Shown here one piece after another: positions 44,597-57,930 of a stretch of 64,000 bases of DNA (the first letter of the stretch is position 1; the number at the start of each line of letters is the position of its first letter). Source of the DNA: Fragilariopsis cylindrus CCMP1102. Taxonomy: Eukaryota; Bacillariophyta; Bacillariophyceae; Bacillariales; Bacillariaceae. Both the position numbers and the translations under genes were made by a program. Under the pieces are notes generated by a model. The model searched no databases. It had not been told where the DNA came from and was given only the letters and a program-made list of their open reading frames with translations. The DNA is taken from NCBI GenBank assembly GCA_900095095.1, contig FMBT01000022.1, forward strand, positions 1 to 64,000, written 5' to 3'.

Positions 44597-46099
44597 GGTG
44601 CCGCCCTGTACTGTATCCAATTTATTTTATTATGTATGAGTATTCTACCCGTAAGTTACTTGTTATCCTTTTGTATTTGTTTGAAGATCATTGGCTTCCG
44701 CTACAACTTATAATTGTCAAGCGATACGGTGCGGAGGGAGTATGTTGTGAATTAACAAAGAATAAGAATGTACACGCTCTCCAACGTCCCGAGTTCTCGT
44801 CGCCACACACTCACGATTTAAAGTTCAGTCCCGGATCATAAAAGCAAAAAGCAACATAATAATATGCATTCAATATTAACATTATTTATGATGCCCAAAC
44901 TATGTGAGTGCCACCTACCTAGCATACTTCTTTTAGGCCTGAAACTTGAATTATGCACTATTTACACACACCATACTTCTGAAATGATACAGCACAGCTT
45001 GCTCCATCACCCCCTGTCAAATGTCATTCCAATTTGCAGCAAATTTAGAATATGGCAAGTACATGTCAACTTTGCTGGTGGTGATGCCATTGGTACCAAC
45101 ACCATTAGTAGGTGGAGCAGTTACGTCAACATGGTCTACAACCAGCAGCACTATTAAGTCCGTCCAATATGTAATAGAAAGAAAAAATAAATACATTGGC
45201 TGGCACATTATTATATTATGATGACCAGATTAGACAGGTGATATTCTAGTTTTACAGTCTAGACTTGGATTATATTGAAAATTAATTTGGTTAGTTTTGC
45301 TATTACATGTATTTTATTTCTCATATGTATATCAGTTGATGGAGTATCACTCAATTTGTTATGTATTTATGATGATAATAATAGTATACTCTCCTCACTC
45401 TTTGTTTGTGAAGTAGTATTGGTATGGTCCAAGCGATAGCTATTGCACTGCACCTCTATATATACTATGCCACTGGATGGACACCTCTCATTCAATTGTC
45501 TTTCTTTATACATTATTTGGATATCATTTTTCCATTGATTTCATCTACACTAATTATGGGCACTTACTATGCCATTATTATTCTTGATATTTTGTCATTT
45601 TTCTATTCCTTTATTTTGTCACACTCGTAAGAAGTTGTCCTGCAATGCGCGCGAGGAGAATCCATGTTTTTTTCATCACAAAAGACGGCAGGCGCTTTAT
45701 TTGCTTTTCGTTGACTTTTGCACGATGCATTTCTTCAGTTTACGTCGTGTTATGACGCATGAAACAACAAAAAGTGAATAGGTGAAGGAAGAAACAAAAA
45801 ATTACTGGCAGCTACACGTAGTACATTATTTAATTGCTGATTCTCGTCCTCGTGCTTGAAAATTAAGTGAAACAGGAAAGTAGAAACACCTTTTTGCTTT
45901 TGCTTTGGCTCTTGTATATAAATGGTACCAATCAAAATAGCCAGAGATAAGATCTCAGTATCCCCTGCTCTCTCACAAAGGCCTGATCTACTCGAATAGT
46001 TTCTAACAGCTTTGTAACTGCAGAGTAACACACAAACAAACACGATCGGGATAGGCGAAGTACATCCAAGACTGGAAGAAGAAGAAGAGCGGCCACACA
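44597..46099. other. Divergent spacer, 1.5 kb
   Basis: Lies between the start codons of BDP1 (minus) and the GNAT-LysM-HMG gene (plus). AT-rich; ORFs at 44864-45157 and 45424-45630 lack any recognisable domain or intron structure. The 46000-46095 region is probably the 5' leader of the plus-strand gene. Confidence 0.5.
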
Positions 46100-49000
46100 A
46101 TGGGGGGCGATAATAGTAATGGTCAACATCCTCTTGGTTGGAACGCTCATCGTCATCAATCAAGTCCAATTGGACAGCCCAGGTATCGTTTTCAAGACGT
46201 TATTAAGTGTCAAAAGTCGTTGGAAGGAAGCGACATTCAGGAAATAACAAACACTCGGGAAGCCTTCAAAGAGATCATGGCCGAAATGGTCTTGTTATGT
46301 ACAGAGGCCGTCAAACGTAGTCATTCTGGACGAACAGCTGGAAAGCCCTTATCATTAGAGTATATCGCTGATCGACTTGATGTTGATGATCCATGTTCTG
46401 GTTATATTATTCGTAGTACCGAGGGACACCTACAGGGATTCATTACTGTCACAACATTTACCAATTGGCAAAAAGACTTCAGATGGGATTCGTTACACGA
46501 AGTGTCCTTTTACTATGACGCTCATGACGATGGCGATGCTGCTGAGGGTGATGGAGATACAGGTGGTGATGACGAAGATCGTAGTAGTGATGAAATACAA
46601 TCCTCATCAAGTGGAGATAGTAGTTACAAAAGTAGTTCGATCGATAACGGTACTACGGGAAACAACAACAAAAAAGCACAACATCCCCGAACCCCAGGAC
46701 CCAATGATCCACCACCTCCTAAGGCATTCAATAACAAGAACACACAACAAAAGAGTCGGAAACGGATCATTGATGAGGATGGAAGCTTGGCGAAAGAGCT
46801 GCAGAAGACAGTCCGATTAGGAGACCCGTATAACGAAGGTATCGTATGGCCTCGTATTGCTGAGATATCACTGGTACGTACTATTTTGTATGTTGTAATA
46901 TTGCTCTTGAATGGCAAGGAACATGAAGCGCGCTTGCTTAGAATACATACAATTATCTTTTGTTTATTAACGTCGTCGCTGTTTTCGCACTTCATCTTTT
47001 GGAAAACATCATCTCTCACCTTTTCTCTTTCTTCATATCTTTATTACTGTTCAGCTGGGTGCATTGGGCTGTGGGAGAAGTCTGGTACAATTAGCCATTG
47101 AACAACTCGAATTTCAACGCGCATCCGGTTCTGCAAATTATGATTACCTTGCTCTACAGGCAACCGATAATTCCATCCCATTTTACGAATCCATAGGGTT
47201 TGTACGAGTGGGAGCGGTTATTTATGATACCAAAGGGAATGGAGATAGTGATGGCGATAGTCAACCCTCCAGTCCAACATTTTCGATGACTAGCCCTACC
47301 GTAGCGACTGCGGAAACTACTGGACTGGAAGTGATACAGAAAAATACGGAAGCTATCGCCTTATCGGCGAAAAGTATGGTTGCAAGTCCTAACTTTATGC
47401 ATGAAGTTGCGAGACCTGGAGAAACACCAAATGATATTGCCAAATTCTTTAAGGTATGTGTTTGGGACATAATCTTTCTGAATAAGGACATTTACCCAGG
47501 TTTGAGACCTTCTGGTAAACTTATGAAGGGTACGCTATTGCACGTTCCTGAAATCAGTGAAGAAAAAGAAGCAGGCAATATCGAATCAAATAGGGGCGAT
47601 GCTCATGATCAGAATAGTGGATCAAGTACTTCCGAATCACCTACGAAGTGGTTCGTTGCTAAGGAAAATGATACACCCCGTAAGATTGCCAAACAGTTTA
47701 ACATCGCTTGTAAGAACCTTGTATCAGCGAATCGGCGACGTCTACCAGAATTACAAGCAACGAGCCGACTCAAGGCGGGAACTCGAGTCAAAGTTTCAAA
47801 TCTCGACCAGCTGGATAAAATATGTCAACCATACTGTCATTGGTCCTTTCCAGAGGACACAGTTGTCGAAGGTGGAGATCCTAGTTATATGATGGTTTAC
47901 AAACTCGATCGTAAGACAGCACGCAATCCCCGCACGGTGCGTGAGTCGTTCGCTGTGCCTGTGGGTAGATACAGTCCTCCGCGTCTACTTTTCCCACCAC
48001 CACCAAAGAATGCTCTGATTTCCAATAATGAGGCCAGTGCCGTAGCTACAACAACTCCTGGGGGACACCACCAGATGAAGCCATCTCGTCAAATGAGCCC
48101 AACACGAAGTCGTAAGACTAAAGTAGAGACTGATAATGCTGGATTGAATTTCCCGAAAGAGCCGAAACGACCGACTGAACTAAAGAAACCTCCACCAGAA
48201 TCAGGAAAAGATATTTATTGGGACCATCAAAAAGAATTACATCCTGAATTTACCAGGTCTACGCAAGAAAATGAGAGGACTATCAGAGAACGATGGAGTC
48301 GACTTGGTGGTTACAAAAAGGATAGATATCACGGGGTGGCTGCTGAGGCGCGCAAAATCTACAGTGTAATTGAACGAGAGCACAAGGCCGAATTGTCTAC
48401 GTGGAAAAAAGCGTGTCAAGAAATCACAGAGGAACATGAACTCAAACGAAAGCAAAACGAAGTTTTAGCATGTAAGGATAATGACAAAAATTCTCTTTTC
48501 AGCAAGGTAATCAAACTACGAGGAGATGCGTTAGAAGGTAAAGATTATAAATATTGGTTCGTCTTGACCTATATTCCAGATTTAAGATGGTGTCACCTAG
48601 CCCCCATGGTTCAAGAGGGACACTTCGGACCAGAACGTAAGCGATCGCACGGAAGACCCCGCTATCGCTTAGTGGATGAAAATCTTGGAAAGGAATTGGA
48701 TATAAGCAGTATGTATTGCATTCCTCTCAAGTCCAAGGCCCTGAAACGGACGGTAGATGCCGATAAGGAAGAATGGGATTTATTGATGGGCCTGTCAAAC
48801 TGGTAATGGAAGACGTGGTGACAGACACCACTTCAACTCTTATTGGTACTGGCGTTGGATTAACGAAGAAGCTTTCCGCTAAAGGTGCCAAGTCAAAGTC
48901 AAATGGTAGTTGCGCTATCGGTTCGACTAGGAAGAGACTGAGCAAACAACCGAAGTTTCGTGGTCGATCTCCTATCAAGCCAATGATCGGCAAGATGGAG

Positions 49001-49527
49001 CATCACTCTCAAGATCCTTTGAAGCGTACTCGTAGCAGTCCATCAGCATCGGGTCGTAAGAGGAGTATTGAGAAAATATCATTAGAGGATAAAGTCGCGT
49101 TTACAAAAGTACTGACCAACTCTACGCCACGAAAACGCCGTCGATGTATGCGATGTATCGACAATGGTGCGATACTCAGTCAAGCGATTGAATGCCAAGG
49201 CGCCAAGGGACGGTTTGGAAGGGATGCGTGTGAATTCTTCATTAATGACGGTGTGAAGTCACCAACCGGTGTGAAGAAAACGAGGAAGAAGCTACAAAGA
49301 ACACGGAAATAATCCAAACAGTAGATACCAGTGGTCTAGATACTAGTAATCCAAAGATTGAAGTAACACTGGCTTCACCACTTATAAAACCCCGCCGCCC
49401 CGATCCGGCAACTCGTTGGATGTCACCGGCAATGAGCAACTCAAGCAAACTGAAAACATCTACGAACGAAAAAAAAGATGACATTGACTATACACCACGC
49501 AAATCTCGTCGCCTTAGCGGTCAATGA
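46100..49527 (+). CDS. GNAT acetyltransferase - LysM - LysM - HMG-box fusion protein
   Basis: Exons 46100-46873 and 47055-49527 (GTACGT...TCAG), about 1,082 residues. Domains in order: an N-terminal GNAT fold split by an acidic insertion (LQGFITVTTFTNWQKDFRWD; ARIAEISL joined to LGALGCGRSLVQLAIEQLEF; NSIPFYESIGFVRVG), the acetyl-CoA loop being LGALGCGRS (about 259-267); LysM-like repeat 1 at about 372-425 (HEVARPGETPNDIAKFFKV ... KGTLLHVPE); LysM-like repeat 2 at about 456-507 (WFVAKENDTPRKIAKQFNI ... AGTRVKVSN); an HMG-box-like helix region at about 628-710; a segment YWFVLTYIPDLRWCHLAPMV; and a basic tail with a Cys motif (RCMRCIDNGAILSQAIECQG). This suggests a nuclear or chromatin protein, with LysM used intracellularly. 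Two single-base gaps (about 48783, 49275) are repaired by T and A, giving 1,083 codons. Substrate unknown. Confidence 0.7.
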
Positions 49528-49677
49528 AAAGAGAGAAGGAAAAAGAAACAAAACTGATTAAATATTAAAGAAGCCGTGCATAAATTTATGATTAGGTCAA
49601 TATTTTAAATTAGAAATACATATATTTTCTGAAATCCGCTTGAAACTTTCTATTCCATTTCATTTAGCCTTCTATTA

Positions 49678-51115
49678 TTACTTTAATTGTCTGGGATATT
49701 GAATTAACTTAATAGTTTTTCCATCTAGTTCAAATGCTTGCATTTCTCGAACTGCAGCACGAGCCCAAGCTGCGTCATAGAAGCGTACCACATACGTCAA
49801 GGGAGCATAATCACCTGTGTTCGTCATTCCCTTCCACTTTACAATGGTCTCACCTGTCATTGCCAACTCGTATCGTGATAAAAGGTGTCGTAAGTGGTCC
49901 TGGGTTAGTGTATTGGGACAGCTCTCAAAGCGGACCATAGTATCATCTACAGTCAACATCGTTGTTGAATCTTTAGGATCTTTTTGACGGGATATGGAGG
50001 AGGATGATATTCTTTAACTTGAGCAAACTTCCATCCGATACGAATGCTTCCACTAATGCGAGAATTTTTGAAGCCGACAGTAAGGCGTTGACCATGCTTG
50101 CGTTAGCAAGTTCTAGATTCCATCCCGTAGGACGTCCAAATGGAGACAATACAACATGAGCCTTTCTAAGCGGAACGGTTCTATTTGTTGAGCATCCGCG
50201 ATATTGGCGCCTTCGTTGCTGTAGCAATCATCATTATCATCAACTCCAGTTGTCCTCGGTTCGCTGTTGCATTCGTTACTACTGCTGTTATAAGTAACTT
50301 CTTCGTCTTCTTGGTCCAACAACACGACTTCATGCTCTTTTGGGGTTTCGTCTATTTTTGGTTGTTCTATAAACGGAGATATCATAGGAATACTGGCATC
50401 TTGAAGTGGATTCCAGAATGAGTCCAAGTCGATAACTCCATCCTTATCAGAGGACGTAAGCTCATCAATTAAAATATTTTCAATTGAATTTAAAACTTCC
50501 TCTAGACTAGTCATCGGCAATGCGCCGAAATTTGAGCCCAATTGCTTGTGGGAAGACCCATCGAGTCGTGAGGATCTAAATGTCGCCGACAGGGTAGATT
50601 TACGTCACGAAATTGTACATTTGGAAATCGGTTGTTACGGTTGTTACGGTTATCACGCTTACGATAATTTTGTTGTTGAGTGTTGTTTTGTGAAGACGAT
50701 GATGGCGATGACGACGCTGGTCCTGGTGGTAACCAAAATGGATGCACCCACTTCTTGTTGGTTTTCGCCCGCGACTCAATTGTCCTTTCTGCTCTACTGG
50801 TTGAATTCTTGTTTTTTTGTACATTTGAATTTTTATTATTTTTTGTATATTGCGTTGTCTGTGTTCTTTCTGGCCAGGCCGCGGTCGTTGTTGTCGGTGC
50901 TGATGTTCTTTCTGGTCCTGTCGCTGTATGTTACACTGTATGGGTTCTTGATCCCGATCATCGTTGACAACCACCCTTTCGTCGCTTTTAGACTGGTGCA
51001 ACGAAGAGGGCGGCGTAGAAGACATCATTCTCACATACTGAAAATATCGTGAGAAGAGGAAGTTATCCGCCGTGCTACGAATTCTAGTTGTAGAAATTGT
51101 TCTTCGAGGCAACAT
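49678..51115 (-). CDS. Putative organelle-targeted RRM-like RNA-binding protein
   Basis: About 480 residues, ATG at 51113-51115. The N-terminus MLPRRTISTTRIRSTADNF is basic, hydroxylated and free of acidic residues, like a mitochondrial presequence. A Gln/Arg/Asn-rich region follows (RQRNIQKIIK, RKRDNRNNRNNRF), then an acidic stretch. The C-terminal third holds two RRM-like folds: AHVVLSPFGRPTGWNLELAN with SGSIRIGWKFAQVKEY, and MVRFESCPNTLTQDHLRHLL with YVVRFYDAAWARAAVREMQA and LDGKTIKLIQYP. The RNP motifs are degenerate, so binding to RNA is inferred from fold pattern only. Five single-base gaps (about 50740, 50545, 50180, 50065, 49990) break the frame; one added base each gives exactly 481 codons. 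It converges with the GNAT-LysM-HMG gene 150 bp away. Confidence 0.55.
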
Positions 51116-51832
51116 TCTCTAGATGATAGGAAAAAGTGCTACGAGTTAATCGTTCTTTCGATCTTACTTTTCTATACTCTTACTTGGGCAACTTATTACG
51201 GAGCTCCAATGTTGTTGATAGGCAATAATTATATTGTGTATTGTATGTTGATGATTAACGTAAATGAATGAATTTTATTTAAAGTTTTAAAAGATGTACT
51301 TTTCGATTTTCCCGCATTATTGATGGTTGCTCTGTGGTATTTTTTAGTCACGCTAGAAATTTCATTCACGACCCATTGTACCGGTAGTAACGCACCTCGA
51401 TCTAAGACAAAATAATCGCCGCCGACAAACAAACAAGAGATTAAATTCATACAGTACCTTCACAAATTGAAATAAAGAAAGTCATTTAATTTCCTTCTCG
51501 TCATCGTTGTTCTGAATTTGTCACCAAATTCAGGAGCCAGTACAATAAATAATGTCTTCTGATGCGGTACGTAGCATATTAGTTGTGAAGGTCTACTTTG
51601 TGCGTTCTGTTGTATGCCTTTAGACAGCTGAATGATCTTCTACATCAATGTAATTCTAGTATGTCCATGTCCATATCATCGTAAAACAAAAAAAAACCAA
51701 CGTGGAATAATGAGGCCGCCATTCATATTGTAACTCACCGTTATATCGTTGCTATCAATACTCGGTGAATTCCAAAAAAACATAAAAAAATATATATATA
51801 CGGATCTGATTTAATTCAATTGGTTTTTAAGA
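51116..51832. other. Divergent spacer, 0.7 kb
   Basis: Promoter region between the RRM-like gene (minus) and the GRIP golgin (plus). AT-rich with short A/T runs near 51688 and 51775; no coding pattern. Confidence 0.55.
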
Positions 51833-54800
51833 ATGATGGAAATAATAATAAGAAGGCCGGGTTTGGCAACCGATTTGGTTAGGATTGCGTCTTTGCGAGA
51901 TCGAGCCTCTGAATTAGGGAAAGATGTAGCATCATCTGTCAATGAAATGAATAACAAGGTGACAGAAAAAGCCGCGGCAAATGCGGCCGGCGGCGGCAGC
52001 AGCGGCGACACCAACATCAAATACGAAGGCTGTTGCTGCTACCCCACCAGCGCTGGAGGTGGTAATAGCATCGCTACAGCTAGCAAAGAAGAGCTCGTCG
52101 AGGTATTGACTAAAATGAACAAAAAGGTTAAGGCGTTGAGTGCTCTTCGCACACAGCTACAAGATAAGTTACAAACGACCGAACAAGAACGAGACCAACT
52201 TAAATCCGTTGTTGTGAACTCTTCTGTTATGACCAAGCGTCCACTACCCTTACCCGATAACGATGAGAATGGAGATGGTAGCACCAACCTAGCAACATTA
52301 TCCGTTCAAGACTTGTCAAAATCTGGAAGGAAATGGAGACGCAAGATGAACAAGAACTCTTACAATTAAAAAGAGCCTTATCGGAACAACCGCAACAGCA
52401 ACGAGTAAGTGATAAGGACAATAATTCCGACGCTAGTGCCTTCTCGTTACGCGAAGAGCAGCTCAAGCAAGAACATAATCGAGCTATGGCACAAAAGGAT
52501 GATCTAATTGCACGGCTTCAAAAAAATCAGCAGCAACAACAGAGTTCCGACGACGCCAATAACGGCGCTACTAACGATACGACTGATGCATCGGGCAGTG
52601 CTACAAATGATACGAACTCAAATTCGACGACACCATCAGGAGAGGGATCGACATCGGAACGGGAGGATGATTTGAAAAAGCGACACGCGGCTGAAATGGA
52701 TAAGCTAAAAAGAGTAGCAGCATTACAACTGGGCAACTTCAAAAAGAAGGTCGCTGCAGCACGATCGGTAGAACTCGAGAAGGTAAAAAAGGCAACCCGA
52801 GCAGAAGTAGAAAAAGAATTTTCACAACAGCAAAAGCAACAACCAGACGAAAAAAGTAGTGGTGAAGAAAATGAGACGACAACTACGACCGCTAATGAAA
52901 CTGTCGAGGTAACAGAACGACTCAATCAACAACATGCTCAAGAAATACAGTCGATGCGACTAAAATTGGAGGAGGAATATAAGCAGAAACTAGAGATAGA
53001 ACGAAAGGAAGCGAATAAATTTCTTGAAGAAGACCGTCGTGGTGAGGTCCAGCAGCTCAATGTAGAACAAGCAAAAGCTGTTCAGCAAGCAAAAAAAGAG
53101 GGACAAGAAGAAGCAAATAAAGCTGTCGATGCTAAAATTGACAAATTGCTATCGACGATGAAACTACAAAGCTCCGAACATGGAAAGGAATTAGAACGCG
53201 TTCGAAAAGAAAGTACCAGCAAAATAGAGCAGATGATGAAGGATTTTGAGGGGAAAGCCGCACAGGGTTCAGAGGAATCAGCAGCCAAATCGACGCTAAT
53301 GCACGAACAAAAATTAGAAGCGCGGATCCAAGAATTACAGAAACAACACAATGCCCAACTGCAGTCAGAACAAAACGAATGGAAAACGGAGACTCACAAA
53401 CAAATTGAGAGTATCAGGCAGGAATACGTGAAATCAGAAAAAGAACGAGAGATGACAGCTAATGAAAAAAATATAATAGAACAGAACGAGCATTTAGACA
53501 AGTTGCGATCCGAGTTGACACAACAATTCGAGACGGAAAAGTCGAGACTACAAGAAACTTCCCAAAATATTCTTAAACAGGAACAAAGTGAATCCAAACA
53601 ATCCATACAACAATTCGAAGACCAACTCGAGGCACAACGGCAGACACTTCTTCAAGAATCTCAAAAAACGTTGGAAGCCGCAGTTGAAAAGACAAAAGTT
53701 GAAGTTGAGCGGGCTCATGCAGAGGACATCGCGAAACTCGGAAAAGATAACGAAGCGGGACAGTCTAACGAAGTGAAGGCGTTAAAAGAAAAGTTTGCTA
53801 CTCAAGCAAAGCAGGTACAGATCACATCGACCCAAAAACAAGAGGAAGCTGTCGAGGTTGCCAAAAAACAGGTCGAGAAATCCATTCGTGAAGAAATGAC
53901 AAAAAAGTTAGAGGACGTTCAATCGAAACTTCAAAAAGAAATGACCGACCACGAATCTTCCGTAAAACGACTAGAAAGTGAAACGGCTCAGAAGTTGGAA
54001 GGTATGAACAAAGAGGCCTCAGTATCTGCGGCAAAATCGCTGCAAGATATTGAGGAAAAACTCATCGCCGCTCAAGATGAATTGGGAAAGCTCAAGTCTC
54101 AGTCGGTTGAACAACTCGAAAAATCCCAAGAGATACATGAAAAAAACATTCGTTCGATGCAACAAAAACACGAAGAATTATTCGCCACTGAATTAAATCA
54201 ACTCAAAGAGTCACATTCGTCAGAAGTGACGAAGTTACGGTACGACATAGATGCTGATACCAAGAAGAAAATCGACGAGGCGACCAAAAAGGTGGTATCA
54301 GAAAGAGATTCAGAGGCCTCGCATGCCAAGGCCGAGTACGAAAAACAAACGTCACGGCTGAAAAATGAAATAGGTATGGCCAACAAGAAAGAGTTGGAAA
54401 AAGTTAGAGCAGAAAGCACGACAGCTTTAGAGAACGCAGTATCACAAGCAAATACCAAAACGAGACAAGAGCTAGATTCCGCCAGTAAAGACTTGCAGCT
54501 TAAAATCCAAACGCTCGAAAAAGATGCCCTAGAGATGAAGAATGATCATGTTTCCTCGATGCAACAGGAGAAAGAGCTCCAGGGTCAGGTTGAAATATTG
54601 TCGTCGAAACTATCTGCCCTAAACGACGAAAAGAACGCCATTCTTGCTTCGGCGAAAGACGGAGAAGAAAGTTCGCAAAGTGCAGTAGAGGAGTCGTTGT
54701 CGAAGCAGCGAGAGTCGTATGAAAAAATGATGAAGGAACAGCAGACTAGGCAGGATGAGAGGTCACAATCCCTCCAAACTACCGTTCAAGAATTGTCGGT

Positions 54801-57800
54801 ATTCCGCGAAAAATACACCGAGCTAGAAAAGCTTAAGGCATCTATGGAGGAAGATTTTCTCGCTAAAAGGAAAAAGAATCTATCAAAACGAGACTCTTTA
54901 CAAAAGGAACTCGCAACGACTAAGTTAGACTTGGACGAGGTTGCAAAGGACGCATCGGATGTAAAAAAGCAGCTAGAGGACAAAAATGCAGCGCTATCAC
55001 AGGAAATTGAAAACCTCTCCACAAGCCTTGACGATATGACGAAGAAAATGGGTGCTGAGCAAGGTGAAACATCAGGAATAGTTGCTGGTTTGCAGGAGAA
55101 GCTCACTAAGTCTGAGATAGAGTCATCTAATCTTGTAAAAAATTTCGAAGATAAGAATGCTACTTTATTAGACAAAATCCAAAAACTCAACGTGAATTTG
55201 GACGAAGTAAAAAAAGCTAAAGAATCGTGCATCACTAGTAGCGATACGACTATTTCAGAGTTACACCAGGAGCTGGCGGAATCCAAATTGGAGCAAGAAG
55301 AATCAACGAAAGGATCCTCAGAGACTGGAAAGAAAGTTGAAGAAAAACTATCTACGATGTCGCAACAAATCAAAAAGTTACAAGCCGATTTGGAAAAATC
55401 TGCTAAAGAAGGAGAGGTCCAAAAGTCAAATTCGGATGAGACGATTTCCGACTTGCAACAACAACTTGAGAAAGCGCAGAGGGTCTTAGTGAGCTCGAAA
55501 GAAGCTTATCAAAAGACCCTTGCACAAATTAAAGAATCGACAAAAGTGAATGCTAATTCAGAATCAGAAAAGGTGAAAAATCTCGAGCAACTCGTCGCTA
55601 CTAAGACCTCTGAGCTAGAAGAAGTGCAGAAGACCTTAGCCTTTACAGAAGAAAGCCACCAGAAGTCTATTGACCAACTTAAAGTATCTACTGGATCCGA
55701 TGCGATACAAACTTCTGAAAAGATAAATGAACTTCAAGAAGTCATCAAAGGTAAGAGCAAGGAGCTCGACGAAATGAAAAAAGTCCAAGCGAATACCGAA
55801 GATGACCACCAAAAGACTCTCGAAAATCTCAAAGGGTCTATCGAATCTGGTGCATCGGATACATCCGAGAAGCTCAAAGAACTCGAGAAAGCCATCGCAT
55901 TCAAGGAAAAAGAGCTTGTAGACAACAGGTGTGAGCACGATACCAAATTTAAAGAGTTAACGGATGAACAATCATCTTTACAGCGAGGGAACGAAAATCT
56001 CGAAAATCAATTAAAACAGATGACCGAGAATCAAGATGAAAAATCAAAGAATCGTGAGGATGCACTGACTGCACTGACTGCACTTCACGCCGACTTACAA
56101 AAGCAGCATGATTGTGAATTAGCTAGGATAGAAGACGAGCGCAAAGCTGAAAAGGAGACATACCAATCTAGTATGGATTCGAAAATAAAAGATGCTGAAG
56201 CTGAAGCCAAATCCAAAAAAGAATTAGAGGATCTTTCCAAGAAGCATAGTAAGGATATCGAAGATCTTAAAAAACGCATGGCAGACCATGTTGATAAGAT
56301 GAAAGAACAGTTGAAGACGAAGTTGCTGGAAGAGAGAGAGAAAAGCAAGACCACTGCAGAAAAGCCGAGACAAAGGACAAGAAACGAGAAGAGCAATTGA
56401 TGAAGCTAGCATCGCAACTGAAACAAATGAGCGAAGCGGTCAAAAAGGAAAGAACTGATGCGATATCTCTTAATCGAACCATCAAGGAACAAAAGTCGAA
56501 GGAACAAAAACTTGAAAAGGAATTAGCAACAGCCCAGACGTCTCTTAATGAGACGATATCCAACAGCGAGTCAGCAGCTCAGTCCCTTTTAACAGAGCAA
56601 GATGTATTAAAGAAGACTTCACAATCCATGGAAGCTAAAGTTAAGAAGAGCCAAATGGAACTAGTTCAAAAAGTAAACAAAGTAGAGGAACTCAACGGGA
56701 AACTTGAGGCCTTGACACAAAATCTAAATGCCATGGCTGGAGATATCAAGAATAAAGACGCTGCGTTGACTGAAGCCGAGAAACAAAAGGTGAAACTTTC
56801 TTCAAGCGAAAGCGAGGTTGCCGAGTTGAGACAACAGATAAATAAACTCAAACTGGAATTTACCAAGAATAGCCAACTCGCCAACCGTTTGCAAAGTGAA
56901 AAAGAAGCTAGCGAACAAAATCATGGTCAACGGACAGCGATGATGGGCATGCTCGAATCTCAACTGGCTGATGTAAACGAAAAGAACGCCACCGCCAATG
57001 CTAAGTTGGAAGCTGCATTGTATGATCTGAGCCAAAAGGACGAAATTGTTGATTCAAAAGAAGAAAAGCTAAAGGAACTCCAAGCCTCCCTTATTAAGAC
57101 TCAACAGGAAAAGAGGGCGGCTCTTGAAAATCTTGCGCGTGTTGAAAAGGGTGCAGCGAAAAAGAACTCGGTACAATTAGAGAATATCCAACGCGACTAT
57201 CAGCAGTTACAGCAATCCTCTGCCAGAAAAAGCTCTGCGGCTCAAAAGATGATCCAAGAGAAGGAAGGAGAGTGCACCTTGTTACGCTCTACCAACAAGA
57301 AGCTGCAGCAAGAAGTTGACAAGGGTTCTTTGAGTGACCGAAAAATATTTGAACTAGCTGCCATGCAGAGTAATCGTGATACGTCAAAAGTTCTCGATAT
57401 CGAAGCTAGAGACAAGACCTTAGCACGCCTGAATCGCACTCTATCGGAACGAGATGGTAACTTAGCGATTGCAGAAAAGAGAATAGCAGAGGTCGAAGCG
57501 CAGGTTGAAGAACTCGGTCGCATTCAACGGAGAGAAGATGTGAATATGGACTACTTGAAAAGCATTGTTGTGCAATTTTTGTCGAAGGCTCCAGGAGCAA
57601 CTGAGCGAACTACCTTGTTGCCAGTTTTAGCCACCTTATTGCAGTTTGATGAGAATGACTACAGTTTGATTCAACAGGGGAAAAGTAATATATCATTTTG
57701 GGGGAGTGTAGAACCAGTGGCTATTGGGACGGGAGCTACGGGAACGGATCTTCGTCTTCATCTTCTGGTGACTACTTTTCTGATTTACATCTTATCTAAC

Positions 57801-57930
57801 AGGAGCGCCCAAACCTTCGTCTGCTCCTTCATCTGCCAGAGCGCCCGCTTCAGCTGAGGTCAGTATTTCTGCTCAGAATCCAACTACTTCTTCTAGTTCA
57901 TCTGGTAGAGGAACTTCGTTGCAATTCTAG
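51833..57930 (+). CDS. GRIP-domain golgin, giant coiled-coil Golgi tether
   Basis: About 2,021 residues; exon 1 51833-57767, a proposed 35 nt intron, exon 2 57803-57930. The first 180 residues include a Gly/Ala linker. From about residue 180 to 1,890 the protein is almost continuous heptad coiled coil rich in Glu, Lys, Gln and Ser (for example KKRHAAEMDKLKRVAALQLG, KLRSELTQQFETEKSRLQET). Near residue 1,902 is a GRIP domain: MDYLKSIVVQFLSKAPGATE then RTTLLPVLATLLQFDENDY, with the aromatic residue and LLPV-LLQF pattern that bind ARL1-GTP on trans-Golgi membranes. A Ser/Pro-rich tail ends at TAG 57928-57930. Golgins capture vesicles and organise the trans-Golgi. Three single-base gaps (about 52330, 56350, 57745) are repaired with one base each, giving exactly 2,022 codons. 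Confidence 0.85.

Noticed and set aside
44864-45157. 97-codon plus-strand ORF
   Set aside because: Mixed composition without motif, located in the divergent spacer; not enough to call a gene.
52527-56563. Many minus-strand ORFs rich in Ser, Phe, Leu and Cys across 52.5-56.5 kb
   Set aside because: Reverse readings of the Glu/Lys/Gln-rich golgin coiled coil; typical shadow composition.
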